DNA of 64,000 nucleotides from Smittia aterrima (lineage: Eukaryota > Arthropoda > Insecta > Diptera > Chironomidae): the NCBI GenBank assembly GCA_033063855.1, contig CP093830.1, forward strand, positions 2,604,854 through 2,668,853. Direction: 5' to 3'. This document shows positions 27,001 to 42,000 of this stretch, in pieces (positions within the stretch are counted from its first letter, which is position 1; the number at the start of each line of letters is the position of its first letter). Under the pieces are notes generated by a model. It saw nothing but the letters and a program-made list of their open reading frames with translations. It searched no databases and was not told the origin of the DNA. Made by a program: the position numbers and the translations under genes.

Positions 27001-30000
27001 GCGTTATGATTCATCTGAGCAATCACCATCGATAAGTTCAAGGTGCTAAAAAAAAGTAAAAACCCGCTCGCGCTGCTTGAAACCGAAAACCACCAGCGGA
27101 CAGTCGCAAGAATAATTAAAAGGAAATTAGAAGATTCGTATTAAGTTGTCCAGCGAATGATTTATTGCCAAATTGATTCTTCACCTCACAAAACAAAGTG
27201 ACGTCGATTTCGCTTTATTCGAAGATCACGCGGAATTTTTTAGTGATAATAACTTCGATAATTTGCACGTTCATTAAAAGCTTCAAGCGCGATAATGATT
27301 TAAAGTTTTGCTTCGCTGATTTTCGCAAAGAGAAACTTTTCGTCAATTAGCGCAACTAATGTTTTAGTTTAGAACTTTTAAAATCTTCCCTTCAGGTCAA
27401 AGTCACGCGCGTCGAAACGATCGTGAAATTCAATTCTGTTTATTGTTGTGACTGAACTTCAATCGGGGTCTCGTCAAATTACTTTCTCACATTGTTAATC
27501 AGCGGTGAGTGGTGTCAGCGCCAGTTTATTCCCATGAAGAAGAAAGCGAAACTAGGCTAACATTTGACTCCCTCAGAAGTGCAATGCATAATGAGGTCGA
27601 ATTGCTTTTGGAAAATGTGCATAATTGAATTTCCAGACGATCACTACGGCTTGACGTGACTTTTGGAATCAGAATACAATCGAATCGAATTAAGTCTGCA
27701 CGCGTATAATTTCATTTCTTGTATTGACGTCAAAGCAACTGGATCACGTTTAAAATAGTTTTCAACTTTAAGCGATCGCCTCGTTGTCTCGCAGAGCATT
27801 TCCTCGGAAAATGTCAACGCGGAAAATTTATTACGACGCACGATTGTCGTAATATCAGGAAAAGTATCAACTTTTAAACATGTGTTCTCCATCTGATTGA
27901 AAGACTTACAATTGGGCACGCAGCCAGCAACCGATTCCTCGGAAAAAGTCTAATTTACTGGTCGTTGCGCATTTGTAGGTGGAAAGAAAGAAACTTCAGA
28001 AGAAAATCAGTGATCGCTTTGTGGTAAAATTAACTTGCAGACGAAAAAATCGCGAGAATCAATTTCAAGTCAGACGCTTGAGCTCATCAATGTTTAGTGA
28101 CGCGAATTTACTTGAAAATATAATTTTGTTTTACGCCTTGTTTTTACGAGAAAGCAACTTGATCGTCTCATTTGGGTTTCAAGCTTATGAGAGAGTTGGT
28201 CACAACGTTATTTGGACGTTGGACTATCACGCACCACTCGCCGGCCGTATGATGATCGTAGAACGAGTTTTATCAAACAAAAAAGAGCTGAAATCCAGAG
28301 AGAGAAAAATACATTGCGCAATTCGCTGTGAATATCAAATAAAAGTTTTTCGTCCGTTGTCAAGCGTGGAGCCTTCACACGAGCCTCGTTTGTTAAACTT
28401 CCCCGAACTAATGTTGTTTACTTACTTCCGAAGACGTTGACTTAACAAGAAAGTCCCCGCTTCGGGTGATTTCATTCGAAACGGAAATTCTGTCTTGAAA
28501 TCGCGACGTTCGATAAATTGATAAAGCAAATTGTGATTTCTCAATCGAAGTTTGCATTTCCTATTAAAATTGATCTATTTTTAGCGATAGCTATTCAAGT
28601 TATTTCAAGACTGCTGTTCGATTACAAATGACAAGCTCAGAGTCGGATCGATTCTTTATGTTGTTTTGCGACACTTCCTCGTTTCATCGAGGCTTTCGTT
28701 TGTTAATTACTTTAGCTTCTTAATTAGAAATTCAAATCGTCGTTGACAGGAAAAGATGTTTTACAGTTTTCATCGCGAAACACGTCGCGCGACTTCTAGA
28801 GTAATCAACTTTTGTGTTTTATTGAGTCTACATCGAGGTCTGAGTATAAATCTTTTGCAAAACATTGACAAGCGCTAGTGGGAGTTCTCAGCAGCGCAAC
28901 ACTGCGATCTAATCGAGTAAACAAAGGAAATTATAAACAAATGAAAGAGATTTCAAATATCGCTCGAGATTTCAAGCTCTTGCGTAACAAATATAAGTCA
29001 AGAATCTTGACGAGACACGGAAAGTCTTTTCTGGCTCCAGAACTCTAAACCGCGAGCTTTGCTATTCTGTTATTCTCAATAAACGTGCCCAAGGTTAGTT
29101 TTATTTTGATTTAACGAGTTTGCGATATTTTTTCTTTACTCGACGTCGTTCAATTTCCTCAAACTTCGTTTGTTAGACTTGCCCATGTGGCTGCAATTAA
29201 TAATACAAGTTCTAGTCCGTTGGATTATTTTTGGCCGCAAAACTCCCCCGCGAATGATGACTCAATGACCCAGATCTCGACAACTGCATTTGATTTGAAA
29301 TGTCATAATTTTCTTGCACAAGCGTCTAAGCACTTTTCGTTGCCAAGAAAATGTCTTGGAGTCGGGGAGTAGCAAGCAGAACGTGTCTTAATCTTTGATC
29401 ATTAAAAATGAATTAAGTCGCGCGCTTTTCGCTGGGCGAAAATGTTCAAAAATAAAATTTTCAAGTTCATCGACTAGAAGAGATCAAAAAGTGTGAAGAT
29501 TTCTCTCGCTTAGCAACAGCAAAAATCTTTTCTGATATCAGGCGATTGAGGTTGCCGAGTTTAAGTCTGTCGCGATAGGCGCGAATATAATTGCCCAATT
29601 GAAACTTGAGACGACAGTGAATTACAATACTTGTACAATCTAAGCATGTCATACGTTAAGCCGCGTGATCTCTAGACTCGGAAGGAAGTTTTCCTCTCTC
29701 GACAGGTAATTGATAAACCAACGAGAACATTCAATCACGGGGAGATGATTTCATTAAAATCAACAAATGTCAACTTCTCTCTCCCACCTCTTCCACGTGT
29801 GCAATCATTCAAATTTTATTTTTAAAAAAATCACAAACCAAAATAGATCAGTCAATATATTTTGCAACGAGACTTCTTTGTTTACAGAATAAAAAAATTA
29901 AATGGGTGGAGTTGATTGGCGATCCCCTGAAAAATCCTTGATTAACTCGATGACGATCTTAGGTCAATAGAAAAACAACAAAGTTCCCCATCCTTCGTCG

Positions 30001-33000
30001 TTGTCATTAACCGCTTCTCGGTGAATGTATTAAACTTATTTTTAAAACAGATTATTACGTTCTTATCAGTCTGGAGTTAAACGGGTACGTACAAGCGGAT
30101 TTTTATGCCACGACTTAATTCATGAATGAATTATCATCACATTTACTATTTATGATTTCCTTGTGAAGTAAAGTAGGTTGACGCGTTATTTGCGTCGCGA
30201 TCTCTCAGCCGACGGGGGGTCAATTCGATTTCGATGACGTTCTACCGTTTGTTTTCTTTTAACGTCGATAAACATCTAAGTGACGCTGCTTTGTAGCTAA
30301 TCAGCAGGCAGAGATTTGTTTTCACTTATTTTTGGATCTTTTGCGTCATTGTCTTGAACTAAACTGCGATACATTTTACGATTTTGACCTCATCGCATGC
30401 AAAGGAGAAAGAAGACGACACTCACCTGATTGTTACTGCTACGAGGATAATAATAACTCCCACCGACACCATGGCGATGATGACCCCGCAAATAATGTAC
30501 CAGACATTGTTTGGATCATCTGGAAATAAATTGAAAAAAGAAGAAATTTGAGGTAACAACGTCAATTGAAAAAGGTTCAATGTCTTATCGCTGACAGTTG
30601 CAGAAGTTTCAAGTTATCACTGCAAAAAATAATCGTTCATGTTATGTCGACTTTATTTAGTTTGTTTATAAGCTTATGCTTCAGCGAGGCCTCGGGTCAA
30701 GACCGACAATATTTTTTAGAAAATCTTCTTTTAAATAAATAAATGAATTTACGAACGATTGACGTAAGTTTCCAAGCGTAAGCTTCATTCACGAGAAAAG
30801 CGATAAAGAGTTTGATTGTTTTAAATTTGTGGAAATGAAATATTTAATCGAATTTGCTGATTGATGAAGTGAAGATTCACAGAAGCTTTTCCGTCTTTGA
30901 CGCGTCACGAGCTTCGAGTTAAAACAATAAAAAACAGATTCAATTTGCTTTGAATGATTTTGTCCTTTGCCTGTATATGCAAATTATAAATTGATTAGTG
31001 TTTGATTGCATTTAACATGAATTCCTGTCATTATTGAAATTATCTTTCAAGTCAATGACTCGACATTGAAGAAACTCGGTTGAGGTTGATTCGCAAAACC
31101 GTTATCACAACGCGAAACGGAAATTTCCAAGAGATAGCAAAAGAGCGCTTCTCTCTAATGATGAAGCATGGAAGTGTTCCAGTCTCGTCAAGGCACATGG
31201 CAAATCTCAGATTCATTCACATGAAAACACTGATAACTCTTTTGAGTCGTTGCTAACCGAGACGATGATGAGAGAAACAAGCCCACGAGCACAGCTGTTA
31301 TGAATTATGATGGTGTCTACTAGCTGTTTATTTATTCAAGTTATTGATCATTATTCGACGTCACTCACTGCCACGTAATGCAGTAAAAACTCTGTGATAA
31401 GCTTGTATGAACGAGAATTAAACTTGAGCTGGTCTCTGGCGCCTCATTCGAGAGCAATGATTCGTTAAGCAAATCGTTTTGTTGTCAAAGGTTAAACGAC
31501 ATTCGTCATAAATTATGTTGCCTTTAAACAATCACGTGAAGTGCTGATGATATTGACAAGTAAGTCAAGAGTGACATGACAACCCAGAAAAAACACACAC
31601 ACGTGATCCCATTTAAGATTTTAAAATAATTTGACTTTTTATCATCGAGTTTCTTCGTCATGCTATCACTAAGTTGATTTATTTGTATGCAAACTTGCCA
31701 ATCTCTCTCTTCGACAGAGTTTGTTGAAAACAGATCTGTTTGCTTTGGAAATTTTGTTTGACAAACAAATCGTCGACATTTCATTATTTCTCTTTTTCAA
31801 AAACAATTTTTGCCCGGAAAAACATTTGCACAATGTGACGTTGAGAACAGGTGTGAGAAGATATCTCTCAAAGCAAACTTGTATAAAGTTTATGTGAAGT
31901 CTAGAAACACAAAAACTTTATTTTATTGAGAACCCAGAAATAAGATTCGCCAACGCGAGAAGCACAATGAACTCGCGGCAGTGTCATTGTGGCACATTTC
32001 CTGGTTAATAGTTTCTTCCGAGACAAGCCACCACCATATGCCGGGTGTCAGATTGACGTTTGCTCGCAAGAGCAGCCTTGTTCATGTCGTGCACCGAAGG
32101 CAACACGACTCTTCGCGCGGTCAATGCAACTCTTCAAAAGACGTTGTAATTTGAACGTTTTCTTACAGCTCGTATTTTCAGCAGACGTCAAAACTTTATG
32201 GAAAGTGAATTAAGTGCATTAAAACGTCAACGATTATGTAAATCGTCAACCTACATTGGCGAAAAAACTTTCGTCTGTTGTCAAGGAGAAATTTGAGATT
32301 GTTTTAAATTTTTTAAAACCATTAAAGACAGAAACAATAAACAGTTAGTGAATATGAAGCGACATAAGTGTTAATAACAGCAAGAAAGCCTCAAACTTAC
32401 CAACATGTGAAAGATCAGAAAGTTCGGAATCTGCAAAAATAAAAAAGTGAAGAATGAGAAACCTTAAAATGTTGCATGAATTATCTAACAAGATTTGTGA
32501 GAGATAAAAAAAGAATTTTCTCGAAATGATAAACTGAACATTTAAAAAAGCTTTTTGTATTTAAGCTTTTGCGATATATTATATATATAATATATTATAT
32601 CGTCTGATATATATCTTTGATACAAAATAAAAAAGCTTTAGAAAAGCTTTTGAAAAAAGCTCAAAGTAAGCTTTTCATATTGAAACTAAAAGTCCGTTAA
32701 AAAAAGTTTTAAAAACGCTAAGATTATTCAACAAGTTGAATAAGCGATTAACAATCGATATTAGTGTAGGCGGAGTATTACTTACGTTCATTTAAAAGGT
32801 CTGTGAAATTGCTAGAGTCTAAGTCACTCCCTGTGCCATCAGCTGTAAAGAAGAACAATAATGATGACTATTATTAAAATTTCCAGTTCAATTAAATGTA
32901 GCAAAAGATAAAAAGTTGCAATAAAATTCACTGACTCTTTGTTGAGAGTTGTTTTGCATTATAACATTTAAATTGCTTGAACGTTTACTTGAATATCAAC

Positions 33001-36000
33001 ACTCAATCAATGGATTCGCGGAAAGGAAACAGTCGAGAATTCTAGAAAGAGCATTGAACGATGCCGCTTGCAAGTTCGATGTCTTTACATAAATAGCTTG
33101 AGGTAGTAAATGGCGCAAGGTCAAGTCGCCTCCAACACTATCAAGTCTCTGCTTGTTCATGTTATAGCGGCTTAAGAGAAAGAGCGAGCGAACGTGCAGA
33201 TCTAAGCAATCAGTCGCTGCTTGCTGATACTTGCAAAACGAGTTCGGCAAGACTTTTTTTTTCGAAACGAATCTTTCACCAGACATTGCGGTACCAAAAG
33301 ACTCTAGGATTGTAAAAGCAACCACGAAGCTTACAGAAATGACAAGAATGATGATGATAAATACTTCGCCTTCGCATTGGGATCTATTTGCATTTAACAA
33401 TCACAACACAAAAGGTTTTGTTTGCAACCTTCCAAGCCTCTCTTTTTGTCTCACTGACTACAGTACAGTGCTAATGAGTTCAATCTGTAACATGTGCTAA
33501 CCACTCGCGCGACTCGAGGTTGTCTCAGCCAATTGTGCGTTCATTATTCCCCGGAGCATGTTGAGGTTTCAGTCTTAACGCAATTAGTAAATAAATAATC
33601 AATATTTTAAAGCCATAATGTGTGAGGCTTATGATGTCTTGTGGTCAGTAAACAATAAATATTATCTCCGCTTTTAAAGAACGGAAAAACCCGCGTTCTG
33701 TTTACATTTCTTTTTTGAAAACTTGAATTGGCGAAACTTCTTTTAATTCCCAGAAATCCCCGCGACAAAAAAAGTAAAAACAAAAATGAGTCATCCTCGA
33801 CATATTTCTCCTCTTTGCAAAGTCGTAAAACTTTTTTTAAAGTCAACACAGGAAAGTTTCACTGATAAATATTTGCGATCGTCATCATCCGAGCGCCGAA
33901 GAAACTTCGTGGCATTTCACACCTCAAGCTCACATCATTGAAGTTGTTTAACTTTCAACACACGACGCTTCGTAATAAGGACACGCGAGTTTTTAAAACA
34001 TTTCACAATTTGAAAGCTTGTCGGAGAGTTTTTGGAATCCCCCCTTTCGAAATAAACTTACTCGCGATTTCCTGTTAAATCAACTTTCCTACGACTGAGT
34101 TTGTTTTATTTACGAGCATTTGGCAAACTTAACAAGCTTCGCACAGTAATTTCCATCAATTTTCCACGCCAATTTTTCCCACGACAACTCAACACACGGC
34201 TCAGAACTGTTTTTTGTGCTAAAATTAACTTCGCAGTTTGATGATCTTGCTGTTTAATTTTAAATCAAGCTCTTATCAACATTTTTGTTTGTCGTTCGTC
34301 AACACCAAGAGTCAAGTGTTTTCCACGAGATGCTCACATGTCATTGACAGTTCAACTAGAACTCAACAATTCTAATCAACTAACGTACCAGGAAGAATCT
34401 CTCTAGATCCAACTCTTGAGTTATTAATTTATTTACATACTAAGCGCATGGAATAATAAACGCTTAACGAACTTTGAGTCTAGCTATTGACGATGTTTGA
34501 TGCTTGAGGCTTTTAATTAATTGAAGATAATTTATATTTACTAAGCGATAAAGTCGTCAGATTGTTTCCTGGTGGCAATTAAACGATATCGCTTATCATA
34601 ATCAAATCGGTCACCTGCTGATATGATGAACGATCGTGTCGTTTTGAAGTTACGTTGATAAATTATCATAAAATTTATTTAGAGATAAAAAAAATTCTCG
34701 ACGTAATTCATGAATAATCTTCGGGGGGACTATTAAAATATTTCTACGTAGTTTTCGAACAATCTCTTATCTTCATATTCCATCATTTACTCTATCGAAC
34801 GGGATTAAAAATTAAAACATTTTAATCTCTTCGATACCATCGACAACAAGCTTCTTGCCGATTAAGCAATCGACGTCGGAGGAATTTTAATTTATTGCAC
34901 GCTGAATATTTCATCGCAAAATTACATCACATGATCTCATCTTCTTCTCATCTCATCTCATTAGCATCGCACACAAGGAATCTAAATTGCCTTGCACCTC
35001 AAACAACTCGATAAATCCTTTGTTTTGCGCATTTAAATTCCCTTGAGCTCCCGATTGCCGAGCAGTCACTTTGCATGGGAAACGAGTCGAACTTTTCCAG
35101 GCCAACTCAATGCTTTCCACTCAACTATCACCAAGGTCACATGATCGAGTGAACGCAGTTAATTTTAAGCACGGATGGAAGTACCGGGTCAAATAGATTG
35201 ACTATAAAGATAGGTCAGTTTCAATGTTCGATTGAGGTTCTTTTCAATCACGGATCTTTTAATAAAAACGTTTGACATCGATTAAGCTGTCAACTTTACG
35301 CTTTGAAAGTAAATTTATGCAGCACTGCCAGCTGTTGCAATCTGGAATTCTCTTCGAAGGGAAAAAAAGCTCGCTCGTGAATACATTAAATGCCAATTAG
35401 CGCATTTTAATTTATAGTTTATGAACTTCCAGAAGCGATTGTTAAAAAAAACTTTGCGAACTTCCTAAACTGCAATCGAAAAATATTTAAATCGTCGAGA
35501 ATAAAAGAGTGTGAAGGAGAGAGAGAGAGACTTGCCGTTTAAGCAGTTAGAGTTCATTTCCTATGTCAGCCAAAAAAAGCGCCGCGTTCGTTGGTGTTCG
35601 TTGTCTGCCATTCGCTGAATGAATTAAGGTCATTTGCTGTGATTGATTTCACTTCCTATACTTAGTTAGTCAAAGCGTTCTGTGCTTTGAAATGCAATTT
35701 GAATGAATCAGAATTGACTGTTGCGTGCGAGCTTTGGCATCGGAAATTTCAACTTTCTTTTTCATCCGCGGAAAATCTTATTGCGCAAGACAATTTCCAT
35801 TTAATTAAATCAGTTAACACCTTCAAAGCATGAACCATCCATCTTACAGCATTCATTCTCCGATTTGCAGTTTCTGGTAAATTAAATTTAAAAGGAAAGT
35901 TTGTTGCAGATCGATTATGCAATTGATTTATTCGTCAGTGAAATCTTTAATTGGTTTCTTCTTAAAATATTGCGGAAGGAAGTCGCCATCATCATCATAT

Positions 36001-39000
36001 CATCATCATCTTCGTCGATCGTGATCTTCTATTAAAAACTTGTCCCAAAGGAAATTAAGTTTTCATGCTCGCTCTAAGCGCTCTAAGCGCAAGCGTAAAT
36101 CATCATGGCACTCGTTCGTTGTCGACAACCGTGCAAGACACAACCTTTCACTTTCGCGACAAACTACAAATGGTTCCATTGAACTTTCGAACAATCCCAC
36201 AAGTTTTTATGCCGCTAACAAATTTTTTCGCATGAATTAACATTGCCTTAAGCAGCTCTGACACTAAAACGTCCAACACAGTGTGACCTTAAGTCCCAAT
36301 AAATTTTTATTTTGAAAAGGTGCATCTCTTCATCAAAGTTTGAACAATAAACATAAATAATTGTACAACCAAGTCGTCCCCAATTAGTTTATCTTATATA
36401 ACAAAAGATTCATTACGATCTACGCCAATAACTTCAAATAAAGTCGATGACGAGTAAACGATTGTTGCATAAGATCTGGCTGACTTACCCACATTCGAGA
36501 TGTTATGCATGTGGCGTTATGCATGAAAAAGCCTTATTAGCAATGTGATTAGAAGTAACTCGAAAGCTAAAGTGTCCAAACATATGAATTATCTGAAGTA
36601 ATTTGCGCTTGGAGACTTTTTTTTCTCTCTCGCAGATCGCCAGTGACGAATATCTTTCGTCGAATGCTAATGCGACGGCTTTTGTTGAAGCTTTGAATAA
36701 ACAACAGAAGTTGAAAGCTTAATTAACCTGTCGTCAACGAAGCCGAATGGAAATTTTTGCCGGCTTTTAATTGCTCGTCGTAAAGTTTTTGTGTAAACGA
36801 TGAAAAGAACCAAGTTCAACTTTGATGATGGAACGTGACAACTTTAAAAAAAGTTTTATTCGTTTTCAAAAGTGTGAAGCTTTTTTAATTATCCTGCAGG
36901 GCAAATGAAGCTTATATCGCAGTTTTTTTTCGCAATTTGATCATGAAACCACGCATCGAGATAAACTTTTTGTGTAAAGCTCATTGAAGAGAGAGAAATT
37001 GATGAATGAGTTATTCGCTTGACTTGGAAACAACAAGCACATCAAGTAATGCTTAACCTTGATTCACCTTGACACATTTTTATCCAAAGCAACAAACGGA
37101 CTCGAGATTCGAAACTTGTACGCTTCATCGTGAGTCAAACTGTGTCAGAGTGATTGAGTCGTTGATCACAGGGAAAAAAAAAATCGTCGTCAGCTGATCT
37201 TTGTTGCCGAGCAATGGAAGTTAACGATTTACAAATCGAAATGATTTGAGTTAATTGCTGATTTCGATTATCAACGATTGCAAATTTAATCAGAACTAAA
37301 CTAATGAGACTATTTCAGATAAATTGCGCAATTAAAAGAGAAGTATCGATGATTAGATTTGCTTTCAGTTGTTAACAAACATGTTTGCGGGTTAAACACT
37401 AATCACGTCGAGAAAAAAAAAGAATTTAAAGACAATTTGCATTCAAGTCAAAACCTTCCTCTCTAAGTTGACTGTTTCTTGATTTGACTTTATAGTTTTA
37501 TCAATTAGATTCATCTTGAGATATTTTCTTGCACGACAACTTCGTCAATTATCGGAAATCTAAGTCATTGGTTGCAATGTCACTTCGCTGCAATAGCGTA
37601 AGCTGAATTATGAGTTGACTTTTATGTAAGCGACGCTTGCGAAAATCCTCCAACCAGCTTAGCTACATTTTTTTTTTCATCAACAACTCAATTATTTTGC
37701 CATAACCTGCGTTAAGCCAACTTTAAGAACCTCTGCGGAGTCTCAGAGAATAACGGAAATCACAAGGTTGTCTTACGAACCGGCAGAATTGATTTGCTCC
37801 GGGTGCAGGAGGAAAAAAAACGCAAACGATTGAACGAACGAAAGACTTTCAAAGCAAACCGAATCTTGTTATTGATATTCAGAGAAACTCGTTCTGATAA
37901 TTAGTTAAGTATCCGCTGCGTGAATTAAGTTCGTTCGCATGCAACTTCGAGTTAATTCAAATCGACGGTGCTGCAAGATTGTCTATCAAACAACCTGAGA
38001 ACTTTAAACCTAAAAAGCTTTGCCTAATGAGGATTTATGTAAATCTCGGAGGTTTCAAACGTAAGTCTGAGAACTCTCTTGATTGATTATTGTTCGAACG
38101 TCTTACGAAGTCTCAATCAAAAGCAATTCAATCAAAGTTGAAGGATGTTCCGCGTGATTCGACTTTTCTCACTAAAAAAGAAGCCACTTAAGTGATTCGA
38201 TTTCCAATTTTGCGGTAATGAGATTGGCTCACGAACGATTGACTGAAGCGCGCTTGTTAACACTTTATTAAGTTTCTCTGGTCTCATTTAAAGCGAAATA
38301 TCAATTAACAGGAATGTGATAGTTTAATTAACTTCTACGGTTGTTGTTTCATTAACCAAATTTACTTGATTCATTCACGTTGAATCATGATGTTGTTTGT
38401 TATTGCGAAGACCACAACGGTTTCGTTTAATGTCGAAGTCTCATCGTTCTAGTCATCAGCTGTTTAAGAATCACGTGAAAGATTTATGTTCTTGAAGGTG
38501 AAACTGGCTTAGATAAAAATCAACGCCAGTGATTCAAAGATATTCTGTGAAGACGAACCAAAACGGAGTTCAAGGGAAGACGTGCCATTCATGGCGTGTA
38601 AACAAAGCAGAATAAACTGGTTAAGCGGCAAGCATGTGATCGAAGTTATTTATTTTGAATTGATGGCTGACGAGAAGAGCACAAAGCAACAAATTTGAGA
38701 AAACCGCAAAGCGATCACCGGGCACAAAGAGGAATGACTCTTTAATGACTTCGAACTTCTTTCAGACGCTTCGATGAAATGAAACTAAATTATGACTGAG
38801 ATGCATTCTGCAGGCGAAAAGTGATCGACGTTGATGGATTTTTCTCTTTTTATTTTGGACAAATCATTGTCGATGACGAAGCGATTCAATTTTGATTACA
38901 ACTCAACGCAGCTGAAGCAATTATTTTCATTGTTGCTATGCCAAAAACATCCTTGAGACAATTCTTCCTCCACTCGAAGACTCGTCCAAATATTAATTTT

Positions 39001-42000
39001 AATCCGCAAGCGAAAATTCATCGACCGCGCGAGTGAATGTCATAAAGTTGACTTTGAAAAATATTTCATCGGGAAAATTACATACACGAACACAAAAGAA
39101 CGATTCATTCAATTCTGCAGACATTATCGTTCAAGTTACCGAATAATAAATTCAACATGAACATGATGATTAACATTCTTCCGATTCAACGACACTCGCT
39201 TCACGGTTTTTCATCGCAATGCTTAGAATCAAAATATTTTCCAAAAAAAAACCCACAAAACCTGTCACGGAGACTCTTTCGAACATAACAAAAGAATTAA
39301 AGGAACCTTCTTCGTGACTCACTTTGTTAGCTCGTTTTAGAGCTTGTATTGAAACTTCTGATTTACATCACGAACAATGAACCAAATTGTTTGCATTATG
39401 AAGCAGGAAGCTCAATGTTAATTGTGATCGAAAATGATGGTGCAGGTAGTTGCTTTTCGAGAGCGGCCCTGACGACGCATCAAGCTTTTGTGATGTAAAT
39501 TTCGAAATTGCAATCGACACGAGCCAATGAAATTTTTCATCTAACCTTTGCGATTGTTTTACGATTCAGAATCAGAAGACGAGAACCGGCTTTTGGGGGA
39601 AAATTTGTTGATTTGGATCGAATAAAAATGTCTTAGTTGTAAACATAAAGTTACAAAAGCTAGAACAACAACGAAGGACAAGAAGAATCACCTTCGGAAG
39701 TAAACAAAGTTTCAGGAAGTGTCAGTTTGCCTCCTCCGCTAGTCTCGATCATTCTTTAATCTAACGGTGATTATTACTATTCACTCTCGTGCCCTTAAGT
39801 CGCTTAGCATATAATTGATTTCGCACACACAAAACGTTCCGAGTGTTTACATAGCTAGCATTGATCTTGAGTCGATTTTTCAGGTGCGAGATGGAGAGAA
39901 ACAGAATCAAAAGTCGCACGCGTTGTTACAATGTTTATTATTTGAATGTTTTCAAAGATATTTCGCTCAATCGAGGAAATAAAAACCGTTCCGAATGCAA
40001 AATCAATGACAGCGTAATGATTCGATCTGTTTCGTCTCGGAATCGTGGCACAAATGAATTTAGCAATGGCCTTCACTGTAGTCGATGCTGTCATAGCAAA
40101 ATATTTACTTCGCATTTGTTTTAAGTTTGGCTGAAGTTTAAGGGTCGATGGCCGACAGGTTTCTTTAGTGGAAAGGTTCAAGTCAAAGAGAGATTATGAA
40201 AGAGATCTTTGTTTGAGGGTCATGAATATAAATTTATAAGATAAGAGCAAGGTGGTCTTCTCATCTTTAGAAACTATCGAGTTTGTTTTAGCAAAACTTC
40301 ACGCTTCATTCACAATTGGCGCGATTGTCGCATTCCAACCATCAATTTTCAAGCTCACTTATTGAACGAAAGTGAGCTTAGAACTGCGTTCACTTAATTG
40401 CCATCTTTTTTGTGGCGTAATTTGAGGTGACTCGAAGCTACTTAGTTATTTGCAATTAGGGAAAATTAAATCTTTTTTCAACGTCGCCATTCAAACAGTA
40501 ACATTCGTCATGAAGTTTCAGTTCTTCACATTAATATTCCGAAGTTAGAAAGGGAGTGAGCGAGTGAGAGGGAGAAAAGCAATGGAGGTCGATCGTTTGC
40601 TTGTTTGTTTGTTTCTGATGTCACATGACTCAAAGCGGTTGCTCGAGTCTTATCGCGATCTTGAACTTGACAGAATTATAAAACAATGTTATTTAAAAAA
40701 TATTTTGAAGATTGATTGTTTAATCCCAAGCACAACAAATTGCTCGTTGAGATTAATTCGATTGCCATCGTTTGTCGTCAATGTCGAAGAAGAGAAAATA
40801 AATTAAACTTCGCGTCGTTGTGAAGGATTTAAAAAGATTTAAATTCAAAAGATTTCGATGCAATGACCAAGCACAAGTCATTTCATTTGTTTATTATAAA
40901 TCAGAGAGTCAACGTCACTCACCAATGGATTTGACAGTTGTCGACATATTTTCCACGCGGGCATATCCAAAATAATCCAGATTTGATTGCTATAACCTTC
41001 GGTGCTTCCCTTAAACTAAAAAGTTCTGTGTATCGAAGCAGCAGTTTAACCAACGGAACCAGTCGGCAATGCGCTCATAACACAACTTCTCTATTCACTG
41101 TAATCACTCTCAATTCTTGTGTTGTCTGATGCCATAAATTGCTCGCTTTTTTGTCTTTCCTGATAAGACTTGAATGATTTATTGACTAAACACTCTGCGA
41201 GTTTTATTTAGTTGAGCTCTTGACGTCTCTATGTGCACGCACATAAAGGACAGAACATGACACACACGCGATTAATTGGAATCACCTAATCATTTCGAGC
41301 AAAGCTCAATCTGAAATTAACCCAGAAATTTTGCTAATTACGCTGAAGCTTGACACTTTGTTGTTGAAATACACTGAAAGCACATCGAACACCGCGGACA
41401 GTCAATCAACATCTGACAACCTCTCGCAAGTTTCACAAATTACTTTACTTAAAACCGCAAAAATATGAAGTTCGCGATTTTGGCAGGAGAGCGCTTTATC
41501 AGATAAAAATTAACACACTGGTACTAATTGATAGCGAGAAACACTTCTCGTCGTAAACTGGCTTGTTTGCCATTTTAATTCACCTGACAGATATGGGATG
41601 TGCTTGGGCTTTTTTTCTCTCCATTAAACTGAGAATGTTTAAAACAAACATTTTGTTTCAACTCTTTATCATCGCGAGTTGGAATTCAGCTCCGGTAATT
41701 GACGAACGACTGGCGTCATCAACCGAATGAGAGCTTTCTGAAACAACTTTATCTACTGAATGACGAACCGCAATCGAACTCATGTGACATGTGTGATTGC
41801 CATAAAGCGATTATAGGAGTAATCAATTGTCAATTGATAATTCAACAAAGCTCTTATCGACCGCAATTGAAAATAAATTTGTAAGAGATAGCAACTTTAC
41901 TCAAGAAGCTGTCACACGGGCAAACAATTCCAGAGCTTGTTTAAACATCTGTTTGGACGTTCTCGATAAACGCGAACCTTGAAAAGAAAATTTGTTTGTT

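Noticed and set aside
27979..28440. 153-codon open frame on the + strand, the longest not assigned to a gene
   Set aside because: It starts with GTG, has no recognisable domain, lies in an intron of the membrane-protein gene, and one frame of this length is roughly what chance allows in 64 kb at this base composition.
30332..30529. 65-codon + strand frame with DNNNSHRHHGDDDP
   Set aside because: It is the antisense shadow of the transmembrane exon of the minus-strand gene.
32996..33400. 134-codon minus-strand frame with a hydrophobic Ile/Val stretch, just upstream of microexon II
   Set aside because: It starts with a non-ATG codon and the hydrophobic run comes from an ATG-repeat tract. I considered it as an alternative membrane exon but its phases did not fit convincingly.
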